A stretch of 64,000 nucleotides of DNA from Pleomorphomonas carboxyditropha. GTDB taxonomy: Bacteria > Pseudomonadota > Alphaproteobacteria > Rhizobiales > Pleomorphomonadaceae. The notes below the pieces were generated by a model. That model made no database searches. It saw nothing but the letters and a program-made list of their open reading frames with translations, and had not been told where the DNA came from. Both the position numbers and the translations under genes were made by a program. Of this stretch, positions 19,412 to 31,067 are shown in pieces. The DNA is taken from assembly GCF_002770725.1 (NCBI RefSeq), contig NZ_NQVN01000011.1:107671-171670 (forward strand), in the 5' to 3' direction. The number at the start of each line of letters is the position of its first letter. Within the stretch, counting starts at the first letter, position 1.

Positions 19412-21049
19412 ATGCATGACGGTTTGGTTCCAAAAGCATCTGGGACGTCCGGTTGCCATCCGGCAGAAAAGGTGACGCAAGTGACCCGAAAACTCGAAAT
19501 TCCGCTCTCCGGTGGCGACGGCGAACAAATGGCAGCCAGGATGGAGCCGGAGGCGGGTCCCCAGGCTCACGTCGTCCGGCGCTTCGAGCCGCTCGCGGTC
19601 CTGGCCGTCGCCTCGGAAGCCTTCCCGGTCGTCAAGACCGGCGGGCTCGCCGACGTCATCGGATCGTTGCCGAAAGCCCTGCTGTCGCAAGGCATCGCCA
19701 CCCGGACGCTCATTCCCGCCTACCCGGTCGTGCTCGCCGGCTGCCGGGACAGGGAGGCGGTCGGGCAGATGTCGCTGCTCGGCGAGGACGTCACGATCTG
19801 GGCCGGCCATTGCAACGAGCTGGAGCTGCTGCTCGTCGACTGCCCGGCGCTGTTCGACCGGCGCGGCGGTCCCTATCTCGACGAGCAGGGCAACAACTAC
19901 CAGGACAACTGGCGGCGCTTTGCCCTGCTGTCGGCGGCCGCGGCGCGGATCGCCGCCGAGGGCGTCGAGGGCTGGCGTCCCGACGTCGTCCACCTTCACG
20001 ACTGGCAGGCGGGGCTCGCCGCCGCCTACATCCGGGCGGCCAGCCTCGACGTTCCGACCGTGCTCACCATCCACAACCTCGCCTTCCAGGGCCAGTTTCC
20101 GGCCAGCGTGTTTCCGGCGCTCGGGCTGCCCAGCCATTTTTTCCACGTCGACAGCCTCGAATATTACGGCGACATCAGCTTCCTGAAGGCCGGTATCAGG
20201 CTGAGCGACGCGGTGACCACGGTGTCCCCGACCTATGCCCGCGAGATCCTGACCGAGGAGCAGGGCATGGGCATGGCCGGCGTCCTGCAGAGCCGGCGGT
20301 CGGTGCTGTCCGGCATCGTCAACGGCATCGACGAGGACATCTGGAATCCGCTCACCGACCCGTATATTCCCGAGAATTACGACCTTCAGAGCATCGAGCG
20401 GCGGCGAGCCAACCGCGACGCGGTCGAGCGTTTCTTCGGCCTGACGCCGGGTGACGGCGCCATCCTCAGCGTGATCAGCCGCCTGACCTGGCAGAAGGGC
20501 ATCGACCTGCTGGCGCCGGTGGTGCCCGGCCTCATCGATCGCGGCGCACGCCTGATCGTCATCGGCGAGGGAGATCCGGCCATCGTCTACGGCCTTGCCG
20601 AACAGGCCCGGCAGCATTCCGGCCGCGTCGTCGTCCACCTCGGGTTCAGCGAGGAGTCCGCGCACCGGCTCCATGCGGGCAGCGACATCGTCGTGCAGCC
20701 GTCCCGCTTCGAGCCCTGCGGCCTCACCCAGCTCTACGCTCTGAGATACGGCGCCATTCCGATCGTCGCCCGGACCGGCGGACTGGCGGAGACAGTGATC
20801 GACGCCAACGAGGCGGCGATCGCGGCGGGCGTGGCGACCGGCTTCCAGTTTCACCCCGGCTCGATCGAGGACCTTTACCACGCCATCGACCGGGCGCTGA
20901 CCGCCTTCGACAATTCCCAATCCTGGCGCCGGTTGCAGACCCGGGCCATGCGGACCGGTTTCGGCTGGGGCCGCAGCGCCGACCGCTATGCGCGGCTCTA
21001 CCGGCAGCTCGTCCGCGGCCGCGCCGAAGCCGCGCAAAGGGACGGATGA
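19412..21049 (+). CDS. glgA: Glycogen synthase (ADP-glucose type)
   Basis: 545-aa GT5 glycosyltransferase that extends alpha-1,4-glucan from ADP-glucose. The ATG at 19412 follows GGGGGGA at 5-bp spacing; an ATG 11 codons upstream lacks such a site. Conserved features are VKTGGLADVIGSLPKAL (the KxGGL donor loop), DVVHLHDWQAGL, TIHNLAFQGQFP, VNGIDEDIWNP, RLTWQKGIDLL and RFEPCGLTQLYALRYGAIP. An extension of roughly 55 residues precedes the usual start of the fold. No glgB, glgC or glgP gene is nearby, so it is a solitary, perhaps second, copy. Confidence 0.93.
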   Translation: MHDGLVPKASGTSGCHPAEKVTQVTRKLEIPLSGGDGEQMAARMEPEAGPQAHVVRRFEPLAVLAVASEAFPVVKTGGLADVIGSLPKALLSQGIATRTLIPAYPVVLAGCRDREAVGQMSLLGEDVTIWAGHCNELELLLVDCPALFDRRGGPYLDEQGNNYQDNWRRFALLSAAAARIAAEGVEGWRPDVVHLHDWQAGLAAAYIRAASLDVPTVLTIHNLAFQGQFPASVFPALGLPSHFFHVDSLEYYGDISFLKAGIRLSDAVTTVSPTYAREILTEEQGMGMAGVLQSRRSVLSGIVNGIDEDIWNPLTDPYIPENYDLQSIERRRANRDAVERFFGLTPGDGAILSVISRLTWQKGIDLLAPVVPGLIDRGARLIVIGEGDPAIVYGLAEQARQHSGRVVVHLGFSEESAHRLHAGSDIVVQPSRFEPCGLTQLYALRYGAIPIVARTGGLAETVIDANEAAIAAGVATGFQFHPGSIEDLYHAIDRALTAFDNSQSWRRLQTRAMRTGFGWGRSADRYARLYRQLVRGRAEAAQRDG

Positions 21050-21089
21050 TCCGGCGCCCTCGGGTCACGCAGGGTCAGCCGGACCATGG

Positions 21090-22094
21090 TCAATGATAGC
21101 CCTCCCCGGGCCGCACCTTGCCGCGGAACACCCAGTAGGCGTAGGCGGTATAGGCGAGGATGATGGGGATCAGCACCAGCGCGCCGACCAGCAGGAAGGC
21201 CAGGCTGGCATGCGGCGCCGCCGCCTGCTGGATGGTGAGCGAGGGGGGAACGATATAGGGGTAGAAGCTGATGCCGATGCCGGCGAAGCCCAGCACGAAC
21301 AGCCCCAGCGCGGCGAGAAACGGCGGCGCATCCTTCTGGCGGTTGAGGCCGGAGATGATGACGGCGACGCAGGCCAGCACCAGCAACGGCACCAGGACGC
21401 TGAAGATCACCGCCGGAAAGCTCAGCCAGCGGCCGAGATAGTGCGGCCCGATCAGCGGCGTCCACAGGCTGAACACGCCCATGCCGAGAAGGGTGAGATA
21501 GGTGGCCGGGCGGGCGATCTCGCGCGCCCGGGCGGCGAGATCGTCGGTGGTTTTCAGCACCAGCCACGTCGCGCCGAGCAGCGCGTAGCCGATCACCAGG
21601 GAAATGCCGGTCGCCACCGAGAAGGGCGTCAGCCAGTTCCACCAGCCGCCGGCATAGGCGCGGTCGGCCACCGGAATGCCTTCGATCAGCGCGCCGAGCG
21701 CGATGCCCTGCGAGAAGGCGGCCACCGTCGAGCCGACGCAGAAGCCCCAGTCCCACACCGGCAGCCAGCGCTTGGTGCGCCAGCGGAATTCGAAGGCGAC
21801 GCCGCGAAAGATCAGCCCCAGCAGCATGGCGATCAGCGGCACGTAGAGCGCCGTGAGAACCGTTGCGTAGGCAAGCGGGAAAACGGCCATCAGACCGCCG
21901 CCGCCCATCACCAGCCAGGTCTCGTTGCCGTCCCACACCGGGGCGACGGTGTTCATCATGGTGTCGCGGTCGCGTTTTTCCCGGAAAAACGGGAACAGGA
22001 TGCCGATGCCGAGATCGAAACCGTCCATCACCACATAGGCCAGGACGGCGAAGGCGATCAGGAAGGCCCAGATGAAAGCCAGATCAATGCCCAT
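21090..22094 (-). CDS. cydB: Cytochrome bd-type quinol oxidase subunit II
   Basis: 334-aa integral membrane subunit with about eight helices. The N terminus IWAFLIAFAVLAYVVMDGFD, followed by LGIGILFPFF, is a CydB signature; WDGNETWLVMGGG and FRGVAFEFRW are further hallmarks. It pairs with CydA to reduce O2 with quinol electrons, supporting growth at low oxygen or with inhibitors. It overlaps the end of cydA by 11 bp. I found no CydX-like peptide directly after it. Confidence 0.95.
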   Translation of the reverse strand: MGIDLAFIWAFLIAFAVLAYVVMDGFDLGIGILFPFFREKRDRDTMMNTVAPVWDGNETWLVMGGGGLMAVFPLAYATVLTALYVPLIAMLLGLIFRGVAFEFRWRTKRWLPVWDWGFCVGSTVAAFSQGIALGALIEGIPVADRAYAGGWWNWLTPFSVATGISLVIGYALLGATWLVLKTTDDLAARAREIARPATYLTLLGMGVFSLWTPLIGPHYLGRWLSFPAVIFSVLVPLLVLACVAVIISGLNRQKDAPPFLAALGLFVLGFAGIGISFYPYIVPPSLTIQQAAAPHASLAFLLVGALVLIPIILAYTAYAYWVFRGKVRPGEGYH

Positions 22095-23502
22095 GGGTGT
22101 CTCCCTGCGGTGTGCCCTGCGCCGGACCCGGGGTGATGCCGGCCGTCCTGACCGGCCCCTTGTCCAGCACCTCCTCCTCGGGCTCGGCCGGCAGGCGCGC
22201 CATCAGGCGGACGATGTAGAAGATGCCCGCTCCGAACACGAAAAAGTAGACGGCGATGAAGGCCAGCAGCGAGACGGCGACGGCGGGGGCTGCGATCGGC
22301 GATACGGATTCGGCGGTCAGCAGATGGCCGTAGACCGTGTAAGGCTGGCGCCCCACCTCGGTGGTGATCCAGCCCGCCAGGATGGCCAGGAATCCGCTGG
22401 GGCCCATGACGACGGCGGCCCGGTGCAGCCAGCGATCGGTCGTTAGCCGGCCGCGCCACCAGGCGACGGCCGACCACAGACCGAGCAGCAGCATCGCCAT
22501 GCCGAGGCCGACCATGATGCGAAACGACCAGAAGACCACCGCGACCGGCGGTTCGAGCTCGTCGGGAATGGTATCGAGGCCGGCGAGAGGCTCCTTCCAG
22601 CCGTGCTTCAGGATAAGGCTGGAGAGGCCGGGGATCGAGATCGCGTAGTCGACGCGCTTGTTCTTCTGGTCGGGCAGGCCAAACAGGATGAGCGGTGCGC
22701 CATCGGGGTGGCTGTCGAAATGTCCCTCCATTGCCATGACCTTGGCCGGCTGGTGTTCGAGCGTGTTGAGCCCGTGCTGATCGCCCGCCAATATTTGCAG
22801 CGGCGTGACCACCGCCACCATGCCCATCGCCATGACGAACATCGTCGAGCTGCGCCGCGGCGCGCCTCCCCTCAGCAGATGCCAGGCGCCGCAGGCGCCG
22901 ACCACCAGGGCCGTGGTGAGATAGGCGGCCAGCACCATGTGGACGAAGCGATAGGGAAAGGACGGCGTGAAGATGATCGCCCACCAGTCGAGCGGCACGA
23001 ACTGGCCGGCTTCGTTCACGCCGAAACCGGCCGGCGTCTGCATCCAGGAATTGGCGGCGAGAATCCAGGTCGCCGACAAAAGCGTGCCGAGGGCCACCAT
23101 GCCGGTGGCAAACAGGTGCAGGCCGTGGCCGACGCGATGGAAGCCGAACAGCATGACGCCGAGAAAGCCCGCTTCGAGGAAAAAGGCCGTCAACACCTCG
23201 TAGCCCATCAACGGGCCGATCACCGGCCCGACCTTGTCGGAGAACTGGCTCCAGTTGGTGCCGAACTGGTAGGACATGACGATGCCCGACACGACGCCCA
23301 TGCCGAAGGCGACGGCGAAGATCGTCTTCCAGAACTCGAACAGCTCCTCGTAGACCTGCCGCTTGGTGATCAGCCACAACGCGTTGAGCACGAAGAGATA
23401 GCTCGCCAGGCCGATGGTGAAGGCCGGCAGGACGATATGGAAGGAAATGGTGAAGGCGAACTGCAATCGGGCGAGCAGCAGGGCATCCAGGTTTTCAAGC
23501 AT
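22084..23502 (-). CDS. cydA: Cytochrome bd-type quinol oxidase subunit I (CIO-like)
   Basis: 472-aa heme-bearing subunit. I start at the ATG at 23502 (MLENLDALLLARLQFAFTIS), preceded by GGGAAGGGAC; a longer open frame to 23679 has no family character. The His of FTISFHIVLPAFTIG is a heme ligand, and GRQP (here GRQPY) and VMSYQFGTNW are conserved. The quinol loop is short (HGWKEPLAGLDTIPDELEPP), as in cyanide-insensitive (CioA) oxidases rather than E. coli CydA. Confidence 0.95.
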   Translation of the reverse strand: MLENLDALLLARLQFAFTISFHIVLPAFTIGLASYLFVLNALWLITKRQVYEELFEFWKTIFAVAFGMGVVSGIVMSYQFGTNWSQFSDKVGPVIGPLMGYEVLTAFFLEAGFLGVMLFGFHRVGHGLHLFATGMVALGTLLSATWILAANSWMQTPAGFGVNEAGQFVPLDWWAIIFTPSFPYRFVHMVLAAYLTTALVVGACGAWHLLRGGAPRRSSTMFVMAMGMVAVVTPLQILAGDQHGLNTLEHQPAKVMAMEGHFDSHPDGAPLILFGLPDQKNKRVDYAISIPGLSSLILKHGWKEPLAGLDTIPDELEPPVAVVFWSFRIMVGLGMAMLLLGLWSAVAWWRGRLTTDRWLHRAAVVMGPSGFLAILAGWITTEVGRQPYTVYGHLLTAESVSPIAAPAVAVSLLAFIAVYFFVFGAGIFYIVRLMARLPAEPEEEVLDKGPVRTAGITPGPAQGTPQGDTHGH

Positions 23503-23706
23503 CGGGCGCGGTCCCTTCCCTGCCGATTGGTCCGGTCGATCGACGGCCGGCCGGAAAATGCGGCGGACGAAAAGAACCGACCCGCCACAGCCCGGACCGA
23601 GCGTTTCGCCTCGCCTTCGGAACGCGTGTCCACACGCGCAACGCCCGTTACCGGAAAAGGTTCCGATAGCGGCCGGCAAGCCCTGCTCCGCCGAATATAC
23701 CCCATC

Positions 23707-23844
23707 CTACTGCTGAACCGCGTGGGGTGGAAACTCCTTCTGGTCCTCGCCGCGACCAAGATTTCCACCCAGGCGGATCGCCCCGATCACCACCACGACA
23801 ACGAGCAGCAGGCCCAGGGCAAGCAACAGCGGATTGGCGCGCAT
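23707..23844 (-). CDS. Small single-helix membrane protein
   Basis: 45 aa from the ATG at 23844, preceded by GAGGGG. It has a strongly hydrophobic segment (NPLLLALGLLLVVVVVIGAI) and a charged, soluble tail ending in KEFPPHAVQQ. It lies between cydA and the divergent gcd gene. No family recognised; a respiratory accessory is possible from position, but this is guesswork. A longer frame to 23916 adds only low-complexity residues. Confidence 0.5.
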   Translation of the reverse strand: MRANPLLLALGLLLVVVVVIGAIRLGGNLGRGEDQKEFPPHAVQQ

Positions 23845-24007
23845 CTTCCGACCCCTCGGTTTCGGTACCTCCGACCAAACCCCTTGTCGAACGACTTGTT
23901 CCGCTTCGTCGCGCAAAAATAACGTTGCGAGGGAACCAAAGTCCTCGTTGGCGCTTCAATAGTGAGCGCTTCGGTGGGCGGACGTTTGGCGCAGGAGACG
24001 GCGGACG

Positions 24008-26341
24008 ATGGTAATCTTCAGTGTCCTGGTAACCGGTTTTTTCGGCCTGATCCTCCTGGGTGGCGGGATCTATCTCATCGTTCTCGGCGGCAGCGCCTAC
24101 TACCTCCTCGCCGGCGGCGGCATGCTGATCGCCGCCCTGCTGCTCTACCGGCGAAGCGCCCATGCCCTCACCGTCTACGCCGCGGTGCTGTTCGGCACGC
24201 TGGTGTGGGCGCTCTGGGAGGTCGGCTTCGACTGGTGGCAGCTCGGCCCGCGCGGCGGCCTGCCCGTCCTGCTCGGCCTCTGGCTGCTGCTGCCCTTCGT
24301 CCGGCGGCGGCTCGACCGGGCTCCGGCGTCTCCGGGCCTCGGCAGCCCTCCCGCGCTGGCGCTGGCCGCCGTCTGCGTCCTGTCGGCCATCGTCGCCGGG
24401 TGGTCGATGTTCGTCGATCCTCACGACATCGACGGCCGCCTGCCCGACAAGACGAACCAGGCGGCCGCCGACCAGCGCGGCGTGCCGGACGGCGATTGGT
24501 GGCAATATGGCCGGACGCCGCTCGGCCAGCGCTATTCGCCGCTCACCCAGATCACGGTCGACAACGTCGACGATCTCAAGGAGGCGTGGCGCTACCGGAC
24601 GGGCGACGTGAAGCGGCCGGAAGACGTCGGCGAGACCACATACCAGGTGACGCCGCTCAAGGTCGGCGACACGCTCTATCTCTGCACGCCCCACAACTGG
24701 GCGATCGCCCTCGACGCGGCCACCGGCAAGGAAAAGTGGAAGTACGACCCGCAAGCCGGCCTCAACCCCAATCGCCAGCACCAGACCTGCCGGGGCGTCA
24801 CCTATTATAGCGACACGGCGGCGGCGGCCGGCGCGCCCTGCGCCGAACGCATCTATCTGCCCACTTCGGACGCGCGCCTGATCGCCCTCGATGCCCGGAG
24901 CGGCGCCGTCTGCACCTCTTTCGCCGACCAGGGCGCCCTGCATCTCGAAACCGGCATGAAGTACAAGCCGGAAGGCTACTATTACTCCACGTCGCCGCCG
25001 GTCGTCGTCGGGCGGAAAATCATCATCGGCGGCGCCGTCAACGACAACTATTCCACCGAGGAGCAGTCCGGCGTCATCCGCGCCTTCGACGTCGATACCG
25101 GCGCGCTGATCTGGAACTGGGATTCCGGCAATCCCACCGAGACTGCGCCGCTGCCGCCGGGCCGGACCTATACCACCAATTCGCCGAACAGTTGGTCGGT
25201 GTTCAGCGTCGACGAGGCGCTGGGGCTCGTCTACATCCCGCTCGGCAACCAGGTGCCCGACCAGCTCGGCATGGGCCGCAGCGCCAACGTCGAGAAATAC
25301 TCTTCCTCGATCGTCGCGCTGGACGTGGAGACCGGACAGGATCGCTGGGTGCGCCAGACCGTCCATCACGACCTCTGGGACATGGACGTGCCGGCGCAGC
25401 CGGTCCTCGTCGACCTGACCAAGGCCGACGGAACCACCGTGCCGGCGCTCGTCGGACCGACCAAGCAGGGCGACATCTACGTGCTCGACCGGCGGACCGG
25501 CGAACCGATCCTGCCGGTCACCGAAGAGCCGGCCCCCGGCGGCGCCATTCCCGAGGACTTCTCGGCCCCGACCCAGCCGATTTCCGCCCTCACCTTCACG
25601 CCGCCGCCGCTCCGGGAAAGCGACATGTGGGGCGTCACCATGTTCGATCAGCTCGCCTGCCGCATCCGCTTCCACCAGCTCAACTACGAGGGCCGCTATA
25701 CCCCGCCGTCGCTCAACGGCACGCTGGTCTATCCCGGCAATTTCGGCGTCTTCAACTGGGGCAGCGTCGCCGTCGATCCCGATCGGCAGGTGATGTTCGG
25801 CATGCCCACCTACCTCGCCTTCACCTCGCGCCTGGTGCCGCGGGCGGACATTCCGGCGCCCGGCCAGGGCGAGAAGGGCAGCGAGCAGGGGCTCAACCGC
25901 AACGAGGGCGCGCCCTACGGCGTGGTGATGGGACCGTTCCTCGGACCGCTCGGCATCCCCTGCCAGGCGCCGCCGTGGGGCTACGTCGCCGGCGCCGATC
26001 TCTCCAGCGGCAAGATCGCCTACAAGCACCGCAACGGCACGGTCTACGACATGACCGCCCTGCCCTTGCCGATCAAGCTGGGCGTGCCCGGCATCGGCGG
26101 CCCGATGATCACCAGGGGCGGCGTCGCCTTCCTGGCGGCGGCGGTCGACAACTACCTCCGCGCCTACGACCTGACGACGGGCAAGGAGCTCTGGAAGGGC
26201 CGTCTGCCGGCCGGCGGACAGGCGACGCCGATGACCTACGCCCTCGCCGACGGCCGCCAGATGGTGGTGATCGTGGCGGGTGGCCACGGATCGATCGGCA
26301 CCAAGGCCGGCGACTACGTGATCGCCTACGCCCTGCCCTGA
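24008..26341 (+). CDS. gcd: Membrane-bound PQQ-dependent glucose/quinate/shikimate-type dehydrogenase
   Basis: 777-aa inner-membrane quinoprotein that oxidises sugars or polyols in the periplasm and passes electrons to ubiquinone, feeding oxidases such as the nearby CydAB. The first ~145 residues form about five membrane helices. The beta-propeller starts near [19 protein letters not shown]. Family motifs include [69 protein letters not shown] and GGQATPMTY. Glucose is the usual substrate, but quinate or shikimate cannot be excluded. PQQ synthesis genes are not in the window. Confidence 0.92.
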   Translation: MVIFSVLVTGFFGLILLGGGIYLIVLGGSAYYLLAGGGMLIAALLLYRRSAHALTVYAAVLFGTLVWALWEVGFDWWQLGPRGGLPVLLGLWLLLPFVRRRLDRAPASPGLGSPPALALAAVCVLSAIVAGWSMFVDPHDIDGRLPDKTNQAAADQRGVPDGDWWQYGRTPLGQRYSPLTQITVDNVDDLKEAWRYRTGDVKRPEDVGETTYQVTPLKVGDTLYLCTPHNWAIALDAATGKEKWKYDPQAGLNPNRQHQTCRGVTYYSDTAAAAGAPCAERIYLPTSDARLIALDARSGAVCTSFADQGALHLETGMKYKPEGYYYSTSPPVVVGRKIIIGGAVNDNYSTEEQSGVIRAFDVDTGALIWNWDSGNPTETAPLPPGRTYTTNSPNSWSVFSVDEALGLVYIPLGNQVPDQLGMGRSANVEKYSSSIVALDVETGQDRWVRQTVHHDLWDMDVPAQPVLVDLTKADGTTVPALVGPTKQGDIYVLDRRTGEPILPVTEEPAPGGAIPEDFSAPTQPISALTFTPPPLRESDMWGVTMFDQLACRIRFHQLNYEGRYTPPSLNGTLVYPGNFGVFNWGSVAVDPDRQVMFGMPTYLAFTSRLVPRADIPAPGQGEKGSEQGLNRNEGAPYGVVMGPFLGPLGIPCQAPPWGYVAGADLSSGKIAYKHRNGTVYDMTALPLPIKLGVPGIGGPMITRGGVAFLAAAVDNYLRAYDLTTGKELWKGRLPAGGQATPMTYALADGRQMVVIVAGGHGSIGTKAGDYVIAYALP

Positions 26342-26558
26342 ACGATGCGGCGCGGGGGATCCCCTCGCGCCGATTTGTCCGCCGTCACCCTCGGAAGCTG
26401 CGGCGGCTGCTTTTTTGCCCTCGATAGTTTTCCTTTTGCGGGAACAAAGGCCGGCACCATGCGGTTTTTGCGCCCGATCCAGGTTTCATCATCATCGATC
26501 GTGCCGGCCTCGAAGCCGGACCAGACATTGCAATCGTGCATTTGAGGGAGTGACGAAC

Positions 26559-28670
<2,112 letters not shown>

Positions 28671-28678
28671 GAACTCCC

Positions 28679-29287
28679 ATGGCCGCTCAAGGCTTGACGC
28701 ATGGGCCGCTGGGACCGGGCACGCTGCATCTCTGCGTCGACATGCAGCGCGTGTTCGGCCCCGGCTATCCCTGGGTGATGCCCTGGATGGAGCGGGTCAC
28801 GCCGGTGATCGAGACGATATGCGCGCATCACGCCGCGCATACGCTGTTCACCCGCTTCATTCCGGCCGCCCGCCCCGGCGAGGGCAGCGGCACCTGGAAA
28901 CGGTACTATCGGCGCTGGGCGGAGGTGACGCTCGAGAAGGTGGGGGCCGACGCGATACGCCTCGTCCCGGCCTTCGAGCGGTTCGTGCCGCCGGCGCGGG
29001 TACTGGACAAGCACGTCTACTCGCCCTGGACCGAGGGACGCCTCGACGCGATGCTCGCCGGCTCGGACATCGATACGCTGGTCATCACCGGCGGCGAAAC
29101 CGACGTTTGCGTGCTGGCCTCGGCGCTCGGCGGCATCGACCGCGGCTTTCGCGTCGTGCTGGTCGGCGATGCGCTGTGCAGCTTCGTCGACGAGACGCAC
29201 GACGCGCTGATGGAACTCTATCTCACCCGCTTCACCGAACAGCTCGAAGTCGCCACCGCCGAGGAGGTGCTGGAGACCTGGCGATAG
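28679..29287 (+). CDS. Isochorismatase-like cysteine hydrolase
   Basis: 202-aa member of the isochorismatase-like fold. The catalytic triad is visible as Asp in LHLCVDMQRVF, Lys in VLDKHVYSPW and Cys in GGETDVCVLASAL. Family members hydrolyse amides or vinyl ethers (nicotinamide, N-carbamoyl compounds, isochorismate); the exact substrate is unknown. It starts 8 bp after katE and probably shares its promoter. Confidence 0.88.
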   Translation: MAAQGLTHGPLGPGTLHLCVDMQRVFGPGYPWVMPWMERVTPVIETICAHHAAHTLFTRFIPAARPGEGSGTWKRYYRRWAEVTLEKVGADAIRLVPAFERFVPPARVLDKHVYSPWTEGRLDAMLAGSDIDTLVITGGETDVCVLASALGGIDRGFRVVLVGDALCSFVDETHDALMELYLTRFTEQLEVATAEEVLETWR

Positions 29288-29378
29288 CCGGAAAACCAAT
29301 CGCGCCGCCAGCGGGAACCGCGGGCTCACTTGCGGGTTGGACCTCGGAACGTTGCCCCGCCAAAACGGAGAGAAAGCC

Positions 29379-29585
29379 ATGACCACCCGTCTGCAGGAGC
29401 TCGAAGACGAGTATCGCGACTATCTCATCGAAAGCGGCGATGCCCCGCCGGACATCCTGCGTCTCACCGCACAGGATTTCGTCAGCCGCAACGAGGACCT
29501 CGCCGCGCCCGAGGGTCGCCTCGGCGGCGAACGCTGCGATCCCCGCATCACGGAAATGGCCGCGCTGATCGGCTATCAGGCCTGA
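29379..29585 (+). CDS. Small hypothetical protein
   Basis: 68 aa, starting MTTRLQELEDEYRDYLIESG from an ATG at 29379 that follows GGAGAGAAAGCC. Acidic, soluble, mostly helical in appearance, with one cysteine. It lies between the hydrolase and a terminator, so it ends the katE transcript unit or has its own promoter. I do not recognise a family; size, codon use and ribosome site support a real gene. Confidence 0.6.
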   Translation: MTTRLQELEDEYRDYLIESGDAPPDILRLTAQDFVSRNEDLAAPEGRLGGERCDPRITEMAALIGYQA

Positions 29586-29630
29586 CGCCCCGCCGAGGCC
29601 CGCCCGCGGGCATTCGCCTCGGCCAACTTT

Positions 29631-29675
29631 CCCCGCGCGTTCCGGTGCTGCCGGGCGCGCGGGGTTTTCTTTTTG
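29631..29675 (+). terminator. Rho-independent terminator after the katE cluster
   Basis: CCCCGCGCG at 29631-29639 pairs with CGCGCGGGG ending near 29664, followed by TTTTCTTTTT. This is a classic GC stem with a U-run and closes the katE-hydrolase-small ORF unit. It sits 20 bp from the convergent ROK repressor stop. Confidence 0.85.
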
Positions 29676-29695
29676 GGGGAAGCTCCGGATCGGTT

Positions 29696-30865
29696 TCAGC
29701 CGCTCGGCGAGCGTTCGAAGTCGAATATGCCCTGCGTCGCCAGCGCCGCTGCACCGCGCGCCCAGGAGCCCGGCACCCAGTCCGGCAGCAGTTCGGGCTT
29801 GGAGAAGAACACGTTCGCCTCCATGGCGCGGCGGATGGGACCGATCAGCGCCTCGCCGAACTGAACCGCCTCGCCGCCGACCACGATGACTTCCGGATCG
29901 AACAGGTTGACCAGATCGGCGAGATGGCGGCCGATCCTCAACCCTGACTCCTCGAGAACGGACAGCGCATCCGCCTCGCCAGCCTCGACGGCCGCGACAA
30001 AGTCGGACCGCGACGCCGACGCCGACGCCGATGCCGCCCGGCGCCTCGTCCGCCACGTTTCCAGCATGAACGGTTCCGCGGCGTGGGCCATCAGGCAGCC
30101 GCGCCGCCCGCATTCGCAGAGACGCCCGCCCGGAACCGAGGTGATGTGGCCGAATCGGCCGGCGACGTTCCGCGCGCCGCGATAGATCTCGGCATTGATG
30201 ATCAAGGAGGTACCGATTCCGGTGCCTACGGCCAGCGCGACGAAGTTGCGGCGATCGCGCCCCGCCCCGAACAGCTTTTGAGCGACGGCGAAGGCGCTGA
30301 TATCGTCGTCGATCCAGGTCGGCACATGCACGCGCTCCCCCAGCAACTGGCCGAAAGGCAGGTCGGTCCAGCCAAAGCGAGGGCTGCGGCGACAGATGCC
30401 GTTGCGGACGTCGACCTCGCCGGGGATCGACACGCCGATGCCCATGACTTCGGTCTGCGAACGTCCGCTGTCGGCGAGCATCTGGGGCATGGCGTCCGCG
30501 ATCGCCTTGATCATGCCATCGGGGCTCGTGTCGGATATCGGAGCGTGCCACGTTGCCAGGGGATTGGTCGCAAGGTCGGTCAGCACGCAGTCGATGCCGT
30601 CGGCGTTGAGCTTGAAGCCGAAGGCGAGATGCGCCTCGTAGTTGATGTCGATCGGCACCGGCCGCCGGCCGGTGGCGCCGGTCACCGCCTCCCGCTCGAC
30701 AATCAGGCTCTCCTCCACCAGTTCGGCGACCACGAAGGTCACCGCCGCCGGGCTGAGGCCGGTGATGGTGGCGATCTCGGCGCGCGAGACCGGGCCGTGG
30801 CGGCGCAAGAGATTGAGGATGAGCCGGCGGTTCAGCGCCCGCGATGTACTGGAATTGCCCCGCAC
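29696..30865 (-). CDS. ROK-family transcriptional repressor (XylR/NagC type)
   Basis: 389-aa regulator. Residues about 10-70 form a winged helix (RRLILNLLRRHGPVSRAEIA then LSPAAVTFVVAELVEE); the rest is a ROK sugar-sensing domain with GVSIPGEV, VGTGIGTSLI, the zinc cluster CECGRRGC and a final helix. It starts with GTG at 30865 after AAGGGG. It is divergent from the ABC importer/GH42 operon and a ROK-type palindrome lies directly upstream, so it likely represses that operon and itself until a sugar binds. An Ala-Ser repeat (RRRAASASASASRS, from GACGCC triplet repeats near 30011-30035) is an oddity. Confidence 0.92.
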   Translation of the reverse strand: MRGNSSTSRALNRRLILNLLRRHGPVSRAEIATITGLSPAAVTFVVAELVEESLIVEREAVTGATGRRPVPIDINYEAHLAFGFKLNADGIDCVLTDLATNPLATWHAPISDTSPDGMIKAIADAMPQMLADSGRSQTEVMGIGVSIPGEVDVRNGICRRSPRFGWTDLPFGQLLGERVHVPTWIDDDISAFAVAQKLFGAGRDRRNFVALAVGTGIGTSLIINAEIYRGARNVAGRFGHITSVPGGRLCECGRRGCLMAHAAEPFMLETWRTRRRAASASASASRSDFVAAVEAGEADALSVLEESGLRIGRHLADLVNLFDPEVIVVGGEAVQFGEALIGPIRRAMEANVFFSKPELLPDWVPGSWARGAAALATQGIFDFERSPSG

Positions 30866-30876
30866 GATATCCCCTT

Positions 30877-30897
30877 AGTTTATTTCTTAAATTAACT
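30877..30897. promoter_or_regulatory. ROK-type operator
   Basis: AGTTTATTT-CTT-AAATTAACT is a palindrome with 9-bp arms and one mismatch. This matches the general XylR/ROK operator form AGTTxxTTT...AAAxxAACT. It abuts the ribosome site of the repressor gene and lies about 170 bp before the binding-protein gene. A possible operon promoter follows (TTGGCG at 30899, TATCAG at 30922, 17-bp spacer). Confidence 0.65.
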
Positions 30898-31067
30898 CTT
30901 GGCGCTCCGCCAAAACTAGGCTATCAGATTTCATAAGGCAACCGGGGAGAGGTTGCCGGCGCGGCGATTTGCCGCGCCAGGAGGTCGGAACATCAGTCCA
31001 GCAGTTCTTGAGCTTCGAACGGATGCCCGTTCGGAAACGCCTCGTCATGTCTCGGGAGGAGATTGAA

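Noticed and set aside
21050..21089. CydX-type peptide after cydB
   Set aside because: The only minus-strand frame there is basic and not hydrophobic.
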